Assembly: GCA_000993615.1 (NCBI GenBank)
Contig: LBWM01000006.1
Coordinates: 1 to 64,000, forward strand
Source of the DNA: Candidatus Peregrinibacteria bacterium GW2011_GWF2_39_17
GTDB lineage: Bacteria; Patescibacteriota; Gracilibacteria; UBA1369; UBA12473
Direction: 5' to 3'
DNA length: 64,000 nt
Made by a program: the position numbers and the translations under genes. The notes under the pieces are model-generated. The model did no database searches, was not told where the DNA came from, and saw only the letters and a program-made list of their open reading frames with translations. Every line of letters starts with the position of its first letter. The first letter of the stretch is position 1. Shown here one piece after another: positions 28,533-36,863 of the stretch.

Positions 28533-29189
28533 CTATTCTTTTTTCTCGGCTCCCTGGTTATCACCTTCGCCTTCTTTAGCCGCGCCTTCTCCTTCTGGAA
28601 CCACCGCTTCGGTTGCTACTGGTTCTTCCTCCTCAGCCCTTGGAGGGATAACACTAACTACAACTTGCTCCGGCTCACTTAAAACAGTAATTTCCGCAGG
28701 CACTTGCAAATCCTTAACATGAATGGAAGTATGTAAATTTTCCAAAATACTAATATCAACCTTGATTGAATGGATAAGATCTTTAGGCAAACATTTAATT
28801 TCCAATTCATCGATATTTGTCATCAAAATTCCTCCTAAATTCTTAATTGCTGGCGATTCTCCGATAAACTCTAAAGGTACATTGGTATGAACTTCTTTAT
28901 CCATTCGGATATTAATAAAATCAACATGCGCAATCGTGCCACTGACCGGCTCAAATTGGACATCATGAATAAGCACTTTTAAGGGTTTTGCTTCTCCGAC
29001 AACTAAATCAACTAAAGTATTTTTACCGGCCTGGATGTAAACTTTTCGGAAGGTTTGGTATTCAATTTGTAAAGACTGATTGGGTAAATTCTCACCGTAA
29101 AATTCAACCGGGATAAAGCCTTCGTAACGTAATTGTTTGGCACTAAGCGAGGTATCCCGTTTTAGGGCATTAAGAGTTACTGAATCCAT
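28533..29189 (-). CDS. rplY: 50S ribosomal protein L25, CTC form
   Basis: 218 residues, the long Ctc/TL5 form. The N-terminal L25 domain binds 5S rRNA (TLNALKRDTSLSAKQLRYEGFIPVEFYG), followed by the CTC beta-domain (VPLEFIGESPAIKNLGGILMTNIDELEIKCLP). A low-complexity acidic tail (EEEEPVATEAVVPEGEGAAKEGEG) ends the protein. A well-formed promoter precedes it. Some small-genome Patescibacteria lack individual ribosomal proteins, so its presence is informative. Confidence 0.95.
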   Translation of the reverse strand: MDSVTLNALKRDTSLSAKQLRYEGFIPVEFYGENLPNQSLQIEYQTFRKVYIQAGKNTLVDLVVGEAKPLKVLIHDVQFEPVSGTIAHVDFINIRMDKEVHTNVPLEFIGESPAIKNLGGILMTNIDELEIKCLPKDLIHSIKVDISILENLHTSIHVKDLQVPAEITVLSEPEQVVVSVIPPRAEEEEPVATEAVVPEGEGAAKEGEGDNQGAEKKE

Positions 29190-29225
29190 GGGAAGCCGTT
29201 AAAAAATTAAGCGTAAGTAAGCAGG

Positions 29226-29254
29226 ATAGTACCGAAAAAGATTTTCCTTGGCAA
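29226..29254 (-). promoter_or_regulatory. Sigma70-type promoter of rplY
   Basis: On the minus strand TTGCCA (29254-29249), 17-bp spacer, TACTAT (29231-29226); 36 bp before the rplY ATG. It is back to back with a plus-strand promoter that starts 9 bp away. Confidence 0.55.
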
Positions 29255-29262
29255 GCCAAAAC

Positions 29263-29290
29263 TTGCCTGCAAAGATTGTTGTGCTAAAAT
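29263..29290 (+). promoter_or_regulatory. Sigma70-type promoter, extended -10
   Basis: TTGCCT (29263-29268), 16-bp spacer, TGC-TAAAAT (-10 at 29285-29290), 28 bp before the ATG of the 71-residue membrane protein. Confidence 0.55.
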
Positions 29291-29318
29291 TAGGTTAATT
29301 TTCCTGTAACGAATCCTT

Positions 29319-29534
29319 ATGAATCCATCTCGTACCAATTCATCACTGGTCGCTGTTTTTTTCATTTTACTGGTGATTACGGGTGTGATTTATCTTTTTT
29401 GGCAAAACAATTTGGCTCAAGAAGAAACGCTTAAAGCCAATATTCCAGGACAAAATCCTCTGGAAATTCAGGTTGAAAGCCAACAAGATTCACCCTCTAA
29501 ACAAGAAGAACCAAGCGCGGATTTAGTTGAATAA
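29319..29534 (+). CDS. Small single-pass membrane protein
   Basis: 71 residues: a short N-terminus, one hydrophobic helix at about 9-28 (SLVAVFFILLVITGVIYLFW), then a polar Gln/Glu/Ser-rich tail. No lipobox. Not recognised. It precedes the DUF1858 fusion gene by 30 bp and is probably co-transcribed. Confidence 0.65.
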   Translation: MNPSRTNSSLVAVFFILLVITGVIYLFWQNNLAQEETLKANIPGQNPLEIQVESQQDSPSKQEEPSADLVE

Positions 29535-29564
29535 TGAGGCCTGGAGTATTAGCATGAAGGTACT

Positions 29565-30140
29565 ATGGCTAAACCCTTAAAAAAGCACCTTCCTTTTAGG
29601 AAAGAAATGATGATCAGTGGAATTTTAGAAAAACACCCAGATGGATTTACAATTCTCCAGGAATTTGGTTTGCACTGTATTGGGTGTCATTTGAATGTTT
29701 TTGAAACTCTAGAAGAAGGAATTTTAGGCCATGGTATGACTAAGAAAACGCTTAAAGAAATTCTTCTGGCCTTAAATAAGAGCTTTGAAAACTACCAATT
29801 GGATCTCAAGGAAAAAGGCCTAGTTTTAACAGATAAAGCTGCGGCTAAAATTATTGAAATCGCTCACGGAGAAAACAAAAAAAAATATGGGTTAAGAGTG
29901 AAAATTCTAAAAAATTCTAAGCCGGAAGCCATGAATTATTTTATGGATTTCGAGAAAACTCCTCAAAAAAATGACCATGTTTTAGAATTTCAATACGGAG
30001 TACGCCTTTTTATTGATGCCGTTTCATTCAAAAGGCTCAAAGGAAGTCGCATAGATTATTTAGAAACCTTTGAAGCCGCTGGTTTTAAAATTGATCAGTT
30101 ACAACCCCATCCGTTTCATAATCAAGGCAAACCCTCGTGA
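29565..30140 (+). CDS. DUF1858 domain fused to a HesB/IscA-like domain
   Basis: 191 residues. Residues ~14-70 match the DUF1858 redox-disulfide type: ILEKHPDGFTILQEFG then C-I-G-C-H, and ETLEEGILGHGM. Residues ~83-175 resemble HesB/IscA iron-sulfur scaffold proteins (LVLTDKAAAKIIEIA, YGLRVKILK, YGVRLFIDAVSFKRLKGSRIDYLE, AGFKI). The cluster-ligand Cys of IscA proteins are absent: the first is in a KNSKPEA stretch and the C-terminal CGC is replaced by QPHPFHNQG. It may therefore be a fold-only or redox partner of iron-sulfur assembly and not a scaffold. A GAAGG sequence 4 bp before the ATG is one of the few Shine-Dalgarno-like sites here. The 3' end overlaps trpR by 42 bp convergently. Confidence 0.75.
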   Translation: MAKPLKKHLPFRKEMMISGILEKHPDGFTILQEFGLHCIGCHLNVFETLEEGILGHGMTKKTLKEILLALNKSFENYQLDLKEKGLVLTDKAAAKIIEIAHGENKKKYGLRVKILKNSKPEAMNYFMDFEKTPQKNDHVLEFQYGVRLFIDAVSFKRLKGSRIDYLETFEAAGFKIDQLQPHPFHNQGKPS

Positions 30141-30389
30141 TCCGTATTTTAACTGCCGAGCACCTCGGCTAACCGTGGCAATGGCAATACCAAGAATGGC
30201 GCTGACTTCGCGCTGAGTCTTGCCCTGCCTAAGCAACTTAACTAAATTCCAACGTTCAACAAGTATCTCTATTTCGCCAGGCGTTAGGATATCATTCAAA
30301 AACAATCTTACCTCTGTGTTGTTTTTAAGCGAAAGAAAAGCCTTTATTAATTCCTGCTGGCCGGGGGAGAAATCTTTTTTTGGAGGCAT
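30099..30389 (-). CDS. trpR: TrpR-family transcriptional repressor
   Basis: 96 residues, all-helical. Seen: FLNDILTPGEIEILVERWNLVKLLRQGKTQREVSAILGIAIATVSRGARQLKYG, the TrpR/YerC pattern with the helix-turn-helix QREVSAILGIAIATVSR. TrpR binds L-tryptophan as corepressor and represses trp genes; the YerC subgroup is also possible, so the ligand is inferred. Its placement divergent from trpEGDCBA and the operator-like palindrome between them strongly support tryptophan control, including autoregulation. Start MPPKKDFSPGQQ is the only good ATG. Confidence 0.85.
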   Translation of the reverse strand: MPPKKDFSPGQQELIKAFLSLKNNTEVRLFLNDILTPGEIEILVERWNLVKLLRQGKTQREVSAILGIAIATVSRGARQLKYGSRGFALIMKRMGL

Positions 30390-30410
30390 AATAAGAAAGT
30401 AAAATACGGG

Positions 30411-30440
30411 TTGACAAATGTACTAGTACAATAGTACAGT
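30411..30440 (+). promoter_or_regulatory. trp operon promoter with TrpR-operator-like palindrome
   Basis: TTGACA (30411-30416), 18-bp spacer, TACAGT (30435-30440), 42 bp before trpE. Within it lies GTACTAGTACAATAGTAC (30420-30437), containing a perfect 10-bp palindrome and a second TAGTAC half-site. E. coli trp operators are built on the same CTAGT/ACTAG core. A repressor bound here would cover the spacer and part of the -10. It also lies upstream of trpR on the other strand. Confidence 0.75.
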
Positions 30441-30482
30441 AATGATAATTTTTCGCAAGTTTTTTATTAAAGTCAGCGTCTT

Positions 30483-31898
30483 ATGACCATACAATTACCC
30501 ACCCTAAATTCACTTTTACCGCTGATTAAAGCCAATCCCCAAGGTAATATCCTCCCGTTGTCCGTAGAATTAATTGCGGACACAGAAAATCCAATTACCC
30601 TATTTTCCAAAATAACTCGTAACCAACCGGGGAGCGTTCTTTTGGAAAGCGTCCTAAACGCAGAGCACCGCGCTCGTTATTCTTTTATCCTTACTAACCC
30701 CACTGAAACACAAATTTCATTGGAGGCGATTCAAAATAAACTTAAAAACCTGCGGCCAATCGCGCATTTTGATTTACCGATATTTACAGGCGGTTATGTA
30801 GGATCAGTTAATTACGAAATGATTCACCAATTTGAGCCAACTGTGCCAGTTCTAGGTCAAGGGAAAGTCGATTTCAAACGTTATGACAGCATCATCGTTT
30901 TTGATCATTTTACCTCCAAAATTCTTCTAATTAGTAATTTATTTTTGGATAACCCCTTAGAAAAAGAATTCAAAAAAGCCAAACAACAACTCACTGATTT
31001 ACACCAAATTTATCAACAAAATCGACTCATTCCGCTTCCAGAATTAAAGTATCAACCACAATCCCCTTCTTTTAAATCAACCTTCAAAAAATCAGAATTT
31101 TTACAAGCCGTAAAAAAAGCTAAACAAGCCATTTCTGAAGGTGAAATTTTCCAAGTAGTGCTTAGTCAGTGTTTTTCGACAGCATTTAAAGGTGATCCTT
31201 TTACCCTTTATCGAGCGCTTAGAATTATCAACCCTTCCCCTTATATGTACTATCTTAATTTGGGGAAAAGACAAATTATAGGCGCCTCACCAGAATCACT
31301 AGTGCGAGTTCAGGGTGGACTAGTTGGCATAGTTCCAATTGCCGGGACTAGGCCACGGGGAAAAACTATAGAAGAAGATTTGCAAATGGAGAACGAGCTA
31401 CTAAATGACCAGAAAGAATTGGCGGAACACCGCATGCTGCTTGATCTAGGACGAAATGATATTGGCCGAGTCAGCGAACTTGGCAGTGTTTTTCTTAAGC
31501 GAGAAGCGCAGGTTGAACGTTATTCACACGTAATGCACCTGGTAAGTGACGTAAAGGGGCGTTTACGTAAAGATCAAACTTTGGTAAACGCCTTTAAAAG
31601 CTGTTTCCCGGCCGGAACACTAAGCGGAGCGCCTAAAATTAGGGCCATGCAACTCATTTCCGAACTAGAAAAAACACCTCGGGATATTTACGGCGGAGGG
31701 ATTGGGTATTTTGATTTTTCGGGTAATATGGATTTCGCGATTGCGATCCGCACTTTTGTAATTGAAAATGGGATAGCCAAGCTTCAAACTGGAGCCGGAA
31801 TTGTGCATGATTCCATCCCAGAAAAAGAATACGAAGAGACCTTTCACAAGGGCAAAGCCAATTTTAAGGCTCTGAATTATACTACCCTACCGAGCTAA
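30483..31898 (+). CDS. trpE: Anthranilate synthase component I
   Basis: 471 residues. Converts chorismate to anthranilate with ammonia from the TrpG subunit. Seen: the N-terminal tryptophan-binding LLES motif (residues ~57-60) followed ten residues later by Ser, implying feedback inhibition; then the chorismate-binding core FQVVLSQCFS, ASPESLVRV, GIVPIAGTRPRG, DLGRNDIGRV, and AGTLSGAPKIRAMQLISELE near the C-terminus. First gene of trpEGDCBA, and the only start after the operator-containing promoter. The short leader shows no attenuator. Confidence 0.97.
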   Translation: MTIQLPTLNSLLPLIKANPQGNILPLSVELIADTENPITLFSKITRNQPGSVLLESVLNAEHRARYSFILTNPTETQISLEAIQNKLKNLRPIAHFDLPIFTGGYVGSVNYEMIHQFEPTVPVLGQGKVDFKRYDSIIVFDHFTSKILLISNLFLDNPLEKEFKKAKQQLTDLHQIYQQNRLIPLPELKYQPQSPSFKSTFKKSEFLQAVKKAKQAISEGEIFQVVLSQCFSTAFKGDPFTLYRALRIINPSPYMYYLNLGKRQIIGASPESLVRVQGGLVGIVPIAGTRPRGKTIEEDLQMENELLNDQKELAEHRMLLDLGRNDIGRVSELGSVFLKREAQVERYSHVMHLVSDVKGRLRKDQTLVNAFKSCFPAGTLSGAPKIRAMQLISELEKTPRDIYGGGIGYFDFSGNMDFAIAIRTFVIENGIAKLQTGAGIVHDSIPEKEYEETFHKGKANFKALNYTTLPS

Positions 31899-31920
31899 AT
31901 CTTTACCTAACTATCAAGCC

Positions 31921-32505
31921 ATGAAAACTCTTATTCTCGATAATTACGATTCCTTTACTTATAACCTCTACCAATACATCGGTGAATTGGGCGGAAATCC
32001 GATTGTAAAACGCAATGATGAAATTTCACTAGAGAAGATTAAAGCACTGAAACCTACTCATTTGGTAATTTCGCCCGGACCAGGGACACCGGAAAACCCA
32101 ACGGATTTTGGGATATGCAGCCAAGCGATTTTAAAGCTTGGCAAACTAATTCCGCTTTTAGGAGTTTGCCTGGGTCATCAAGGAATTATTTATTTATTTG
32201 GAGGAAAAATCGTTTCGTCTCCGGAAATTATGCATGGCAAAACCAGCGAGGTGCATCATGACCGAAAAGGAATCTTTCATGGGCTAAAAAATCCCCTAAC
32301 CGTGATGCGCTATCATTCTTTAATGGGCGATCCTAACTCTATCCCAGATTGCTTAACAGTTACGGCTCGCACTACCAAAGACAAAATAATTATGGGCATA
32401 CGGCACAATAAATATCCAATTGAAGGGATCCAATTTCACCCGGAAAGCATTGGCACCCCAACCGGCAAGCAAATGATTGCCAATTTTCTTAAGCAAGCAA
32501 CTTAA
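31921..32505 (+). CDS. trpG: Anthranilate synthase component II (glutamine amidotransferase)
   Basis: 194 residues. Supplies ammonia from glutamine to TrpE. Class I amidotransferase motifs: SPGPGTPENP, the nucleophile in GVCLGHQGI, and the His/Glu of FHPESI. It could also serve PabB, but none is seen here. Its stop overlaps the first base of trpD. Confidence 0.96.
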   Translation: MKTLILDNYDSFTYNLYQYIGELGGNPIVKRNDEISLEKIKALKPTHLVISPGPGTPENPTDFGICSQAILKLGKLIPLLGVCLGHQGIIYLFGGKIVSSPEIMHGKTSEVHHDRKGIFHGLKNPLTVMRYHSLMGDPNSIPDCLTVTARTTKDKIIMGIRHNKYPIEGIQFHPESIGTPTGKQMIANFLKQAT

Positions 32506-33488
32506 TGCCTTATCTCAATAAAAAGCAAGCAACTCAATTTCTAAACGATTTAGTTCAGGGAAAATTAGTTGAAGGAAAAATTATTGATCAACTCACAGAA
32601 ATGGCAAACAGAGGAGAAACCGTAGAAGAAATAACCGGCATGGCACAAGCAATGCGAGCTTTAATGGTTCCAGTGACAACCGCTTATCCGGTTATTGATA
32701 CTTGCGGAACAGGAGGGTCCGGATTAAATCGCATTAATACCTCAACTTTAGTCGCTTTTATTTTGGCGGCTGATGATATTTACGTAGCCAAACACGGTAA
32801 TAAGGCTGCAAGTGGCCGTTGCGGGAGTTTTGATGTCCTGGAAAAACTTGGCGTCAATATTGAGCTTAAGGCGGAAGAAATTAAATCGTCTTTGCAAAAA
32901 ACGCACTTGGGTTTTATTTATGCGCGCCTTTTTCATCCGGCTATGAAAATTATTAATCCGATTAGAGAAAAAATTGGAAAACGCACAATTTTCAATCTAT
33001 TAGGGCCATTACTTAATCCAGCCAAAGCGAGCAAACAACTTATGGGCGTTAATAATTTAGAAACAGCCCAAAAAATGATCCACGTCTTACGGAATCTTCA
33101 ACTAAAAAGAGTTTTAGTGGTAATTGGCTCGGATGGCTTAGACGAAATTACTCTAACCGGGGACACAACTATTATGGAATTGCGCAACGGGGAAATTACC
33201 CAAACCACTATTACTCCGGAAAGTGTAGGCCTTTCAAAGGTTTCAAGGCAACAAATCGAGGGAGGCTCCGTTGAGCTTAATGCCTCTATTTTTAGAGATA
33301 TTCTGGAAAATAGAGCTAAAAAACCCTATCTAGATCTCGTGCTTTTTAATGCCGGAGCCGGTTTTTATCTCGCGGACAAAGCAAGCTCAATCGCCGAAGG
33401 AGTGAATAGAGCTAGAATAATTTTAGAATCAGGAGCAGCTCAACAAAAATTTCTTGATTATCGTCTCTTTAGCCAAAATCTAAAATGA
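32505..33488 (+). CDS. trpD: Anthranilate phosphoribosyltransferase
   Basis: 327 residues. Joins anthranilate and PRPP. Seen: the glycine-rich PRPP loop DTCGTGGSGLNRINTST (usual GTGGD has become GTGGS), KHGNKAASGRCGSFDVLEKLG, ANIxFIYA-type LGFIYARLFHPAMK, and FNLLGPLLNPA. It ends in TGA overlapping the trpC ATG (ATGA), which shows translational coupling and that TGA is a stop codon here. Confidence 0.96.
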   Translation: MPYLNKKQATQFLNDLVQGKLVEGKIIDQLTEMANRGETVEEITGMAQAMRALMVPVTTAYPVIDTCGTGGSGLNRINTSTLVAFILAADDIYVAKHGNKAASGRCGSFDVLEKLGVNIELKAEEIKSSLQKTHLGFIYARLFHPAMKIINPIREKIGKRTIFNLLGPLLNPAKASKQLMGVNNLETAQKMIHVLRNLQLKRVLVVIGSDGLDEITLTGDTTIMELRNGEITQTTITPESVGLSKVSRQQIEGGSVELNASIFRDILENRAKKPYLDLVLFNAGAGFYLADKASSIAEGVNRARIILESGAAQQKFLDYRLFSQNLK

Positions 33489-34237
33489 ATTTCTTAAAAG
33501 AACTTCTACCAATTAAGCTGCGGGAAATTGAAGACTTAAAAAAGAATCCTCCCCAATTTAAGCCGGCATTTAAGCGAGCAAGCTTTAAAAAAGCGCTGAC
33601 TAAAAAAAAATCCGTTCATCTAATTGGAGAGATTAAGTTCCACTCACCATCAAGGGGTTTTTTAACAGACGAATCAATCATTCCCGAAATTTTACCGATT
33701 TACAATCGTTACATGAGTGCAATTTCCGTGCTCACGGACGAACACTTTTTTAAGGGAAGTTTTCAATACTTAAACCGATTAACAGATCAAACTACCCTGC
33801 CTCTTTTGGCTAAAGATTTCTTCCTTGATCCTTTCCAGATTGATCTTGCCAAGAGAGCCGGAGCTAGCGCAATTTTGCTTATTGCCAAATTACTAAAAGC
33901 GCAAGATTTGCAAATGCTTTACAAAACAGCTCAAGATCAAGGCCTTGATGTCTTAGTGGAAATTCACGATGAAGCAGATTTGGAAAAAGCGTTAAATCTT
34001 GATTCGGAAATTATTGGGATTAATCATCGTAATTTGGAAAATCTGGAAATTGATTTAAAAACCACTCATCGCTTACGGCCTCTTATCCCAAAAAATAAAA
34101 TTGTGGTAGCGGAAAGCGGAATTCGGAATCGGCTAGATATTGAAGGCCTTTTACCGATAAACGCGGCTTTAATTGGCACCAGCTTAATGACCACCGAAGA
34201 TCCTTTATCCCTAATTAAATCTTTATGCAAAGTTTAG
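33485..34237 (+). CDS. trpC: Indole-3-glycerol phosphate synthase
   Basis: 250 residues, a single TIM barrel. Forms indole-glycerol phosphate from CdRP. Seen: [78 protein letters not shown], and [14 protein letters not shown], where the usual INNRNL has His for Asn. Length and motifs show it is not fused to TrpF, which would supply its substrate, and no separate trpF is in the operon. Its 3' end overlaps trpB by 13 bp. Confidence 0.96.
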   Translation: MNFLKELLPIKLREIEDLKKNPPQFKPAFKRASFKKALTKKKSVHLIGEIKFHSPSRGFLTDESIIPEILPIYNRYMSAISVLTDEHFFKGSFQYLNRLTDQTTLPLLAKDFFLDPFQIDLAKRAGASAILLIAKLLKAQDLQMLYKTAQDQGLDVLVEIHDEADLEKALNLDSEIIGINHRNLENLEIDLKTTHRLRPLIPKNKIVVAESGIRNRLDIEGLLPINAALIGTSLMTTEDPLSLIKSLCKV

Positions 34238-35424
34238 GACATTTTGGAAAATTCGGAGGAATTTTTGTTTCCGAATTACTAATGCCTGCTTTAGAAGAGC
34301 TGGAAGCCGGCTATCTTAAATATCGCCAGGATCCAAACTTCAAAAAAGAATTAAAAAAATTGTTAACTGACTACGCGGGGAGACCTACGCCACTTTATTT
34401 TGCCCAAAATCTTTCCAAGCAATTAGGTGCAAAAATTTATCTTAAAAGAGAAGACCTTTTGCACGGCGGGGCTCACAAAACCAATAATACTTTAGGGCAA
34501 GGGTTATTAGCTAAAATGATGGGCAAAAAAGAATTACTGGCCGAGACAGGCGCCGGGCAGCATGGGTTTGCCACAGCCATGATTGGGGCATTACTAGGGC
34601 TAAAAGTTAAAATTTTCATGGGCTCGAAGGACGTCGAACGCCAACATGTTAATGTTTTACGAATGCAAATGTGCGGAGCAGAAGTAATTCCCATTAATTT
34701 CGGCTCACAAACATTAAAAGATGCCTTAAACGAAGCATTGCGTTATTGGGTGGCAAACAGTCAAAATACGGCTTACGTTTTAGGCACCGTGGCTGGCCCG
34801 CACCCTTATCCAAGCATGGTTCGAGATTTTCAAAAAATCATCGGTATTGAAGCTAAACGCCAACTTAAAAAATCAAAAAATCAATTACCGACTCATGTGG
34901 TGGCGTGTGTAGGTGGAGGGTCAAATGCCATGGGTATTTTCTGGCCTTTTATTCCACTCAAAAAAATTAAGCTAATTGGCGTAGAACCAGCCGGAGAAGG
35001 GCTAAACACTGAAAAACACGGTGCCACTCTTACCAAAGGTTCGCCAGGGTGCCTGCACGGCTCTTTATCTTATGTTCTACAAGACAAGGATGGACAAATT
35101 AAGGAAGCTCATTCTATTTCCGCTGGTCTTGATTACCCAGGGGTGGGACCGGAGCATGCTTTCTTAAAAGAATCGAATCGAGCTGATTATGTGTCCGTAA
35201 CAGATAAAGAAGCGCTTGAAGCAATGCAAAATTTGGCAAAAATAGAAGGCATTATTCCGGCTTTAGAGTCAGCCCATGCTTTAGCTTATTTGCCAAAATT
35301 AATTAAAAATTTAGGACCAAAAACAAAAAAAGAAGCCTGCATTTTGGTTAATATTTCGGGTCGGGGCGATAAGGACATGGAATATGTGAGTCGCTTTTTG
35401 ACTTTTGAAAATCCCACTATTTAA
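34225..35424 (+). CDS. trpB: Tryptophan synthase beta chain
   Basis: 399 residues, TrpB1 type. Condenses indole with serine using PLP. Seen: [45 protein letters not shown] with the PLP lysine K85, [12 protein letters not shown], the phosphate-binding [10 protein letters not shown] and GPEHAFLKE. Complete family length. The start overlaps trpC and is confirmed by the conserved N-terminal FGKFGGIFV. Confidence 0.97.
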   Translation: MQSLGHFGKFGGIFVSELLMPALEELEAGYLKYRQDPNFKKELKKLLTDYAGRPTPLYFAQNLSKQLGAKIYLKREDLLHGGAHKTNNTLGQGLLAKMMGKKELLAETGAGQHGFATAMIGALLGLKVKIFMGSKDVERQHVNVLRMQMCGAEVIPINFGSQTLKDALNEALRYWVANSQNTAYVLGTVAGPHPYPSMVRDFQKIIGIEAKRQLKKSKNQLPTHVVACVGGGSNAMGIFWPFIPLKKIKLIGVEPAGEGLNTEKHGATLTKGSPGCLHGSLSYVLQDKDGQIKEAHSISAGLDYPGVGPEHAFLKESNRADYVSVTDKEALEAMQNLAKIEGIIPALESAHALAYLPKLIKNLGPKTKKEACILVNISGRGDKDMEYVSRFLTFENPTI

Positions 35425-35435
35425 TCTTTTTCCTT

Positions 35436-36236
35436 ATGTCTAAATTTACCCCCATCATGCCGTGCACTATAATCGGGGATCCGGATTTTGAAACCTCATT
35501 TGAGATCGTGAAAACTTTTATACAAGAAGGTGTTCAGGGAATTGAGCTTATTTTCCCATTCTCCGAACCAGTGGCGGATGGCCCAATAATGGCAAAAGCG
35601 CATCAACGAGCTCTAAAAGCTGGTAGTAATGTACATAAAGGTTTGGCGTTTATTAGAAAAATACGTTCTATCTCCAAAATCCCGCTCTTTTTAGTAACCT
35701 ACTATAATCCTATTCTGGCTTATGGGCCGGAACAATTTTATAAACACGCAGCTCAGGCTGGCTTAAATTTTGTGCTTATCCCTGATATTCCCCCAGAAGA
35801 AAGTTCTCATCTAAATCAACTAGCGAAAAAATTTAGACTTAAGCAAATTTTTATTGTCAGTCCTTTAACTACAATAAAAAGGCTTAAATTTATTCTTAAA
35901 ATGGCCTCAGGATTTTTGTATGTGGTCAGCCGACCCGGAGTAACTGGGATTCGGGGGAATATTGAGCCCGAGACCCTAAAATTACTAGCTAAGTTAAAAA
36001 AACAAACTACGTTACCTCTTTATGTCGGATTTGGAATTTCAAATGCACAGCAAGTGCAGCAGGTACTAAAAGCAGGGGCAAATTGCGCTATCGTAGGCAG
36101 CGGTATGGTAAAAATTATTGAAGACCATTTGGAAGACAAAAGGGAAATCCCTAAAGAGACCCTGAAAATGCTTAAATCACTGATAAAAAGCCATCCCTCC
36201 CTCCCTTTGGGGGGCCACCGTCCAAATTCAGGATAG
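35436..36236 (+). CDS. trpA: Tryptophan synthase alpha chain
   Basis: 266 residues. Cleaves indole-glycerol phosphate to indole. Seen: the catalytic Glu in QGIELIFPFSEPVADGP, where the usual PFSDP has Glu for Asp but the catalytic Asp of ADGP is kept; FLVTYYNPILAYG, FVLIPDIPPEES, YVVSRPGVTG and YVGFGISN. The N-terminus (MPCTIIGDPDF) is shorter than usual. Last gene of the operon. Just after its stop are a CCCTCC/GGGGGG-rich stretch and no clear terminator. Confidence 0.96.
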   Translation: MSKFTPIMPCTIIGDPDFETSFEIVKTFIQEGVQGIELIFPFSEPVADGPIMAKAHQRALKAGSNVHKGLAFIRKIRSISKIPLFLVTYYNPILAYGPEQFYKHAAQAGLNFVLIPDIPPEESSHLNQLAKKFRLKQIFIVSPLTTIKRLKFILKMASGFLYVVSRPGVTGIRGNIEPETLKLLAKLKKQTTLPLYVGFGISNAQQVQQVLKAGANCAIVGSGMVKIIEDHLEDKREIPKETLKMLKSLIKSHPSLPLGGHRPNSG

Positions 36237-36293
36237 CATATTTGCTGTGAAAAAAACCTTTCAAAATTATTAAAAAAGGCGACCAAGACCGTT

Positions 36294-36322
36294 TTGACAT
36301 CTTTAGGCTTAAGTTCTTTAAT
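36294..36322 (+). promoter_or_regulatory. Strong sigma70-type promoter
   Basis: Perfect TTGACA (36294-36299), 17-bp spacer, TTTAAT (36317-36322); 50 bp before the first of two lipoprotein-like genes. Confidence 0.65.
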
Positions 36323-36372
36323 AGAGTCGTATCTAAAGTCAGCAATTTTAGAAAATTAAAAAATAATTAGAC

Positions 36373-36804
36373 ATGCATCTAAAATCTTCGCCAGGCCTCT
36401 TGGCTACCTTTTTAATTACCACAAATGCCTGTCAACCCCCTAGCCCAATTCCCGAACCAATTGCAGAAGCTGTTCACCAGGTTAATTCTACTTGCGTCGC
36501 CCTGGTTGCCAAAGATAGGGTGAATTCACTGGGGCCGGAGCAATGGGCTGTCACCGGGCATATGCCCGAAGGTAGAGTTACTTGCGTCTGCCAAGCACAA
36601 GGAGAAAGATTGATTGAATGCCTCCTCCGGGCCGACAACAACACTTTAGCAGTAATTGTCCATGCTCAACCTGAGAGTATTCACTATTCGAGCATGCACA
36701 CTGGTGAAAGTAGCTATCGGCTTAAGTCAAGATCGGCTACAAGAAATATTTGGAGGAAATTCCAAAATTTATTCGAAAAAGGAAAAGCAAAAACATCAAG
36801 ATAA
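36373..36804 (+). CDS. Lipoprotein-like protein with CxC...C motif (copy 1)
   Basis: 143 residues. An N-terminal hydrophobic stretch ends in TNAC (Cys 20), a plausible lipobox, then a Pro-rich segment. The body contains VTCVCQAQGERLIECLL, a Cys-x-Cys...Cys pattern that is also in the next gene, and the C-terminus is basic (KSRSATRNIWRKFQN). Not recognised. The frame of the following gene begins inside its end, but that gene's likely start is further on. Confidence 0.65.
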   Translation: MHLKSSPGLLATFLITTNACQPPSPIPEPIAEAVHQVNSTCVALVAKDRVNSLGPEQWAVTGHMPEGRVTCVCQAQGERLIECLLRADNNTLAVIVHAQPESIHYSSMHTGESSYRLKSRSATRNIWRKFQNLFEKGKAKTSR

Positions 36805-36863
36805 AATTATTGACTCAAACTTTAAAATTTGTTTTAGTAAAGGCATTATTTTACCCTATAAAT

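Noticed and set aside
30441-30482. trp attenuator or leader peptide
   Set aside because: The leader is about 40 bp with no Trp-codon run and no terminator-type hairpin.
33485-34237. TrpC being a bifunctional TrpC-TrpF fusion
   Set aside because: 250 residues cover one TIM barrel only, and trpB begins inside its last codons.
36181-36240. Terminator after trpA (CCCTCC and GGGGGG runs)
   Set aside because: The runs do not form a stable stem with a T-run in the right place.
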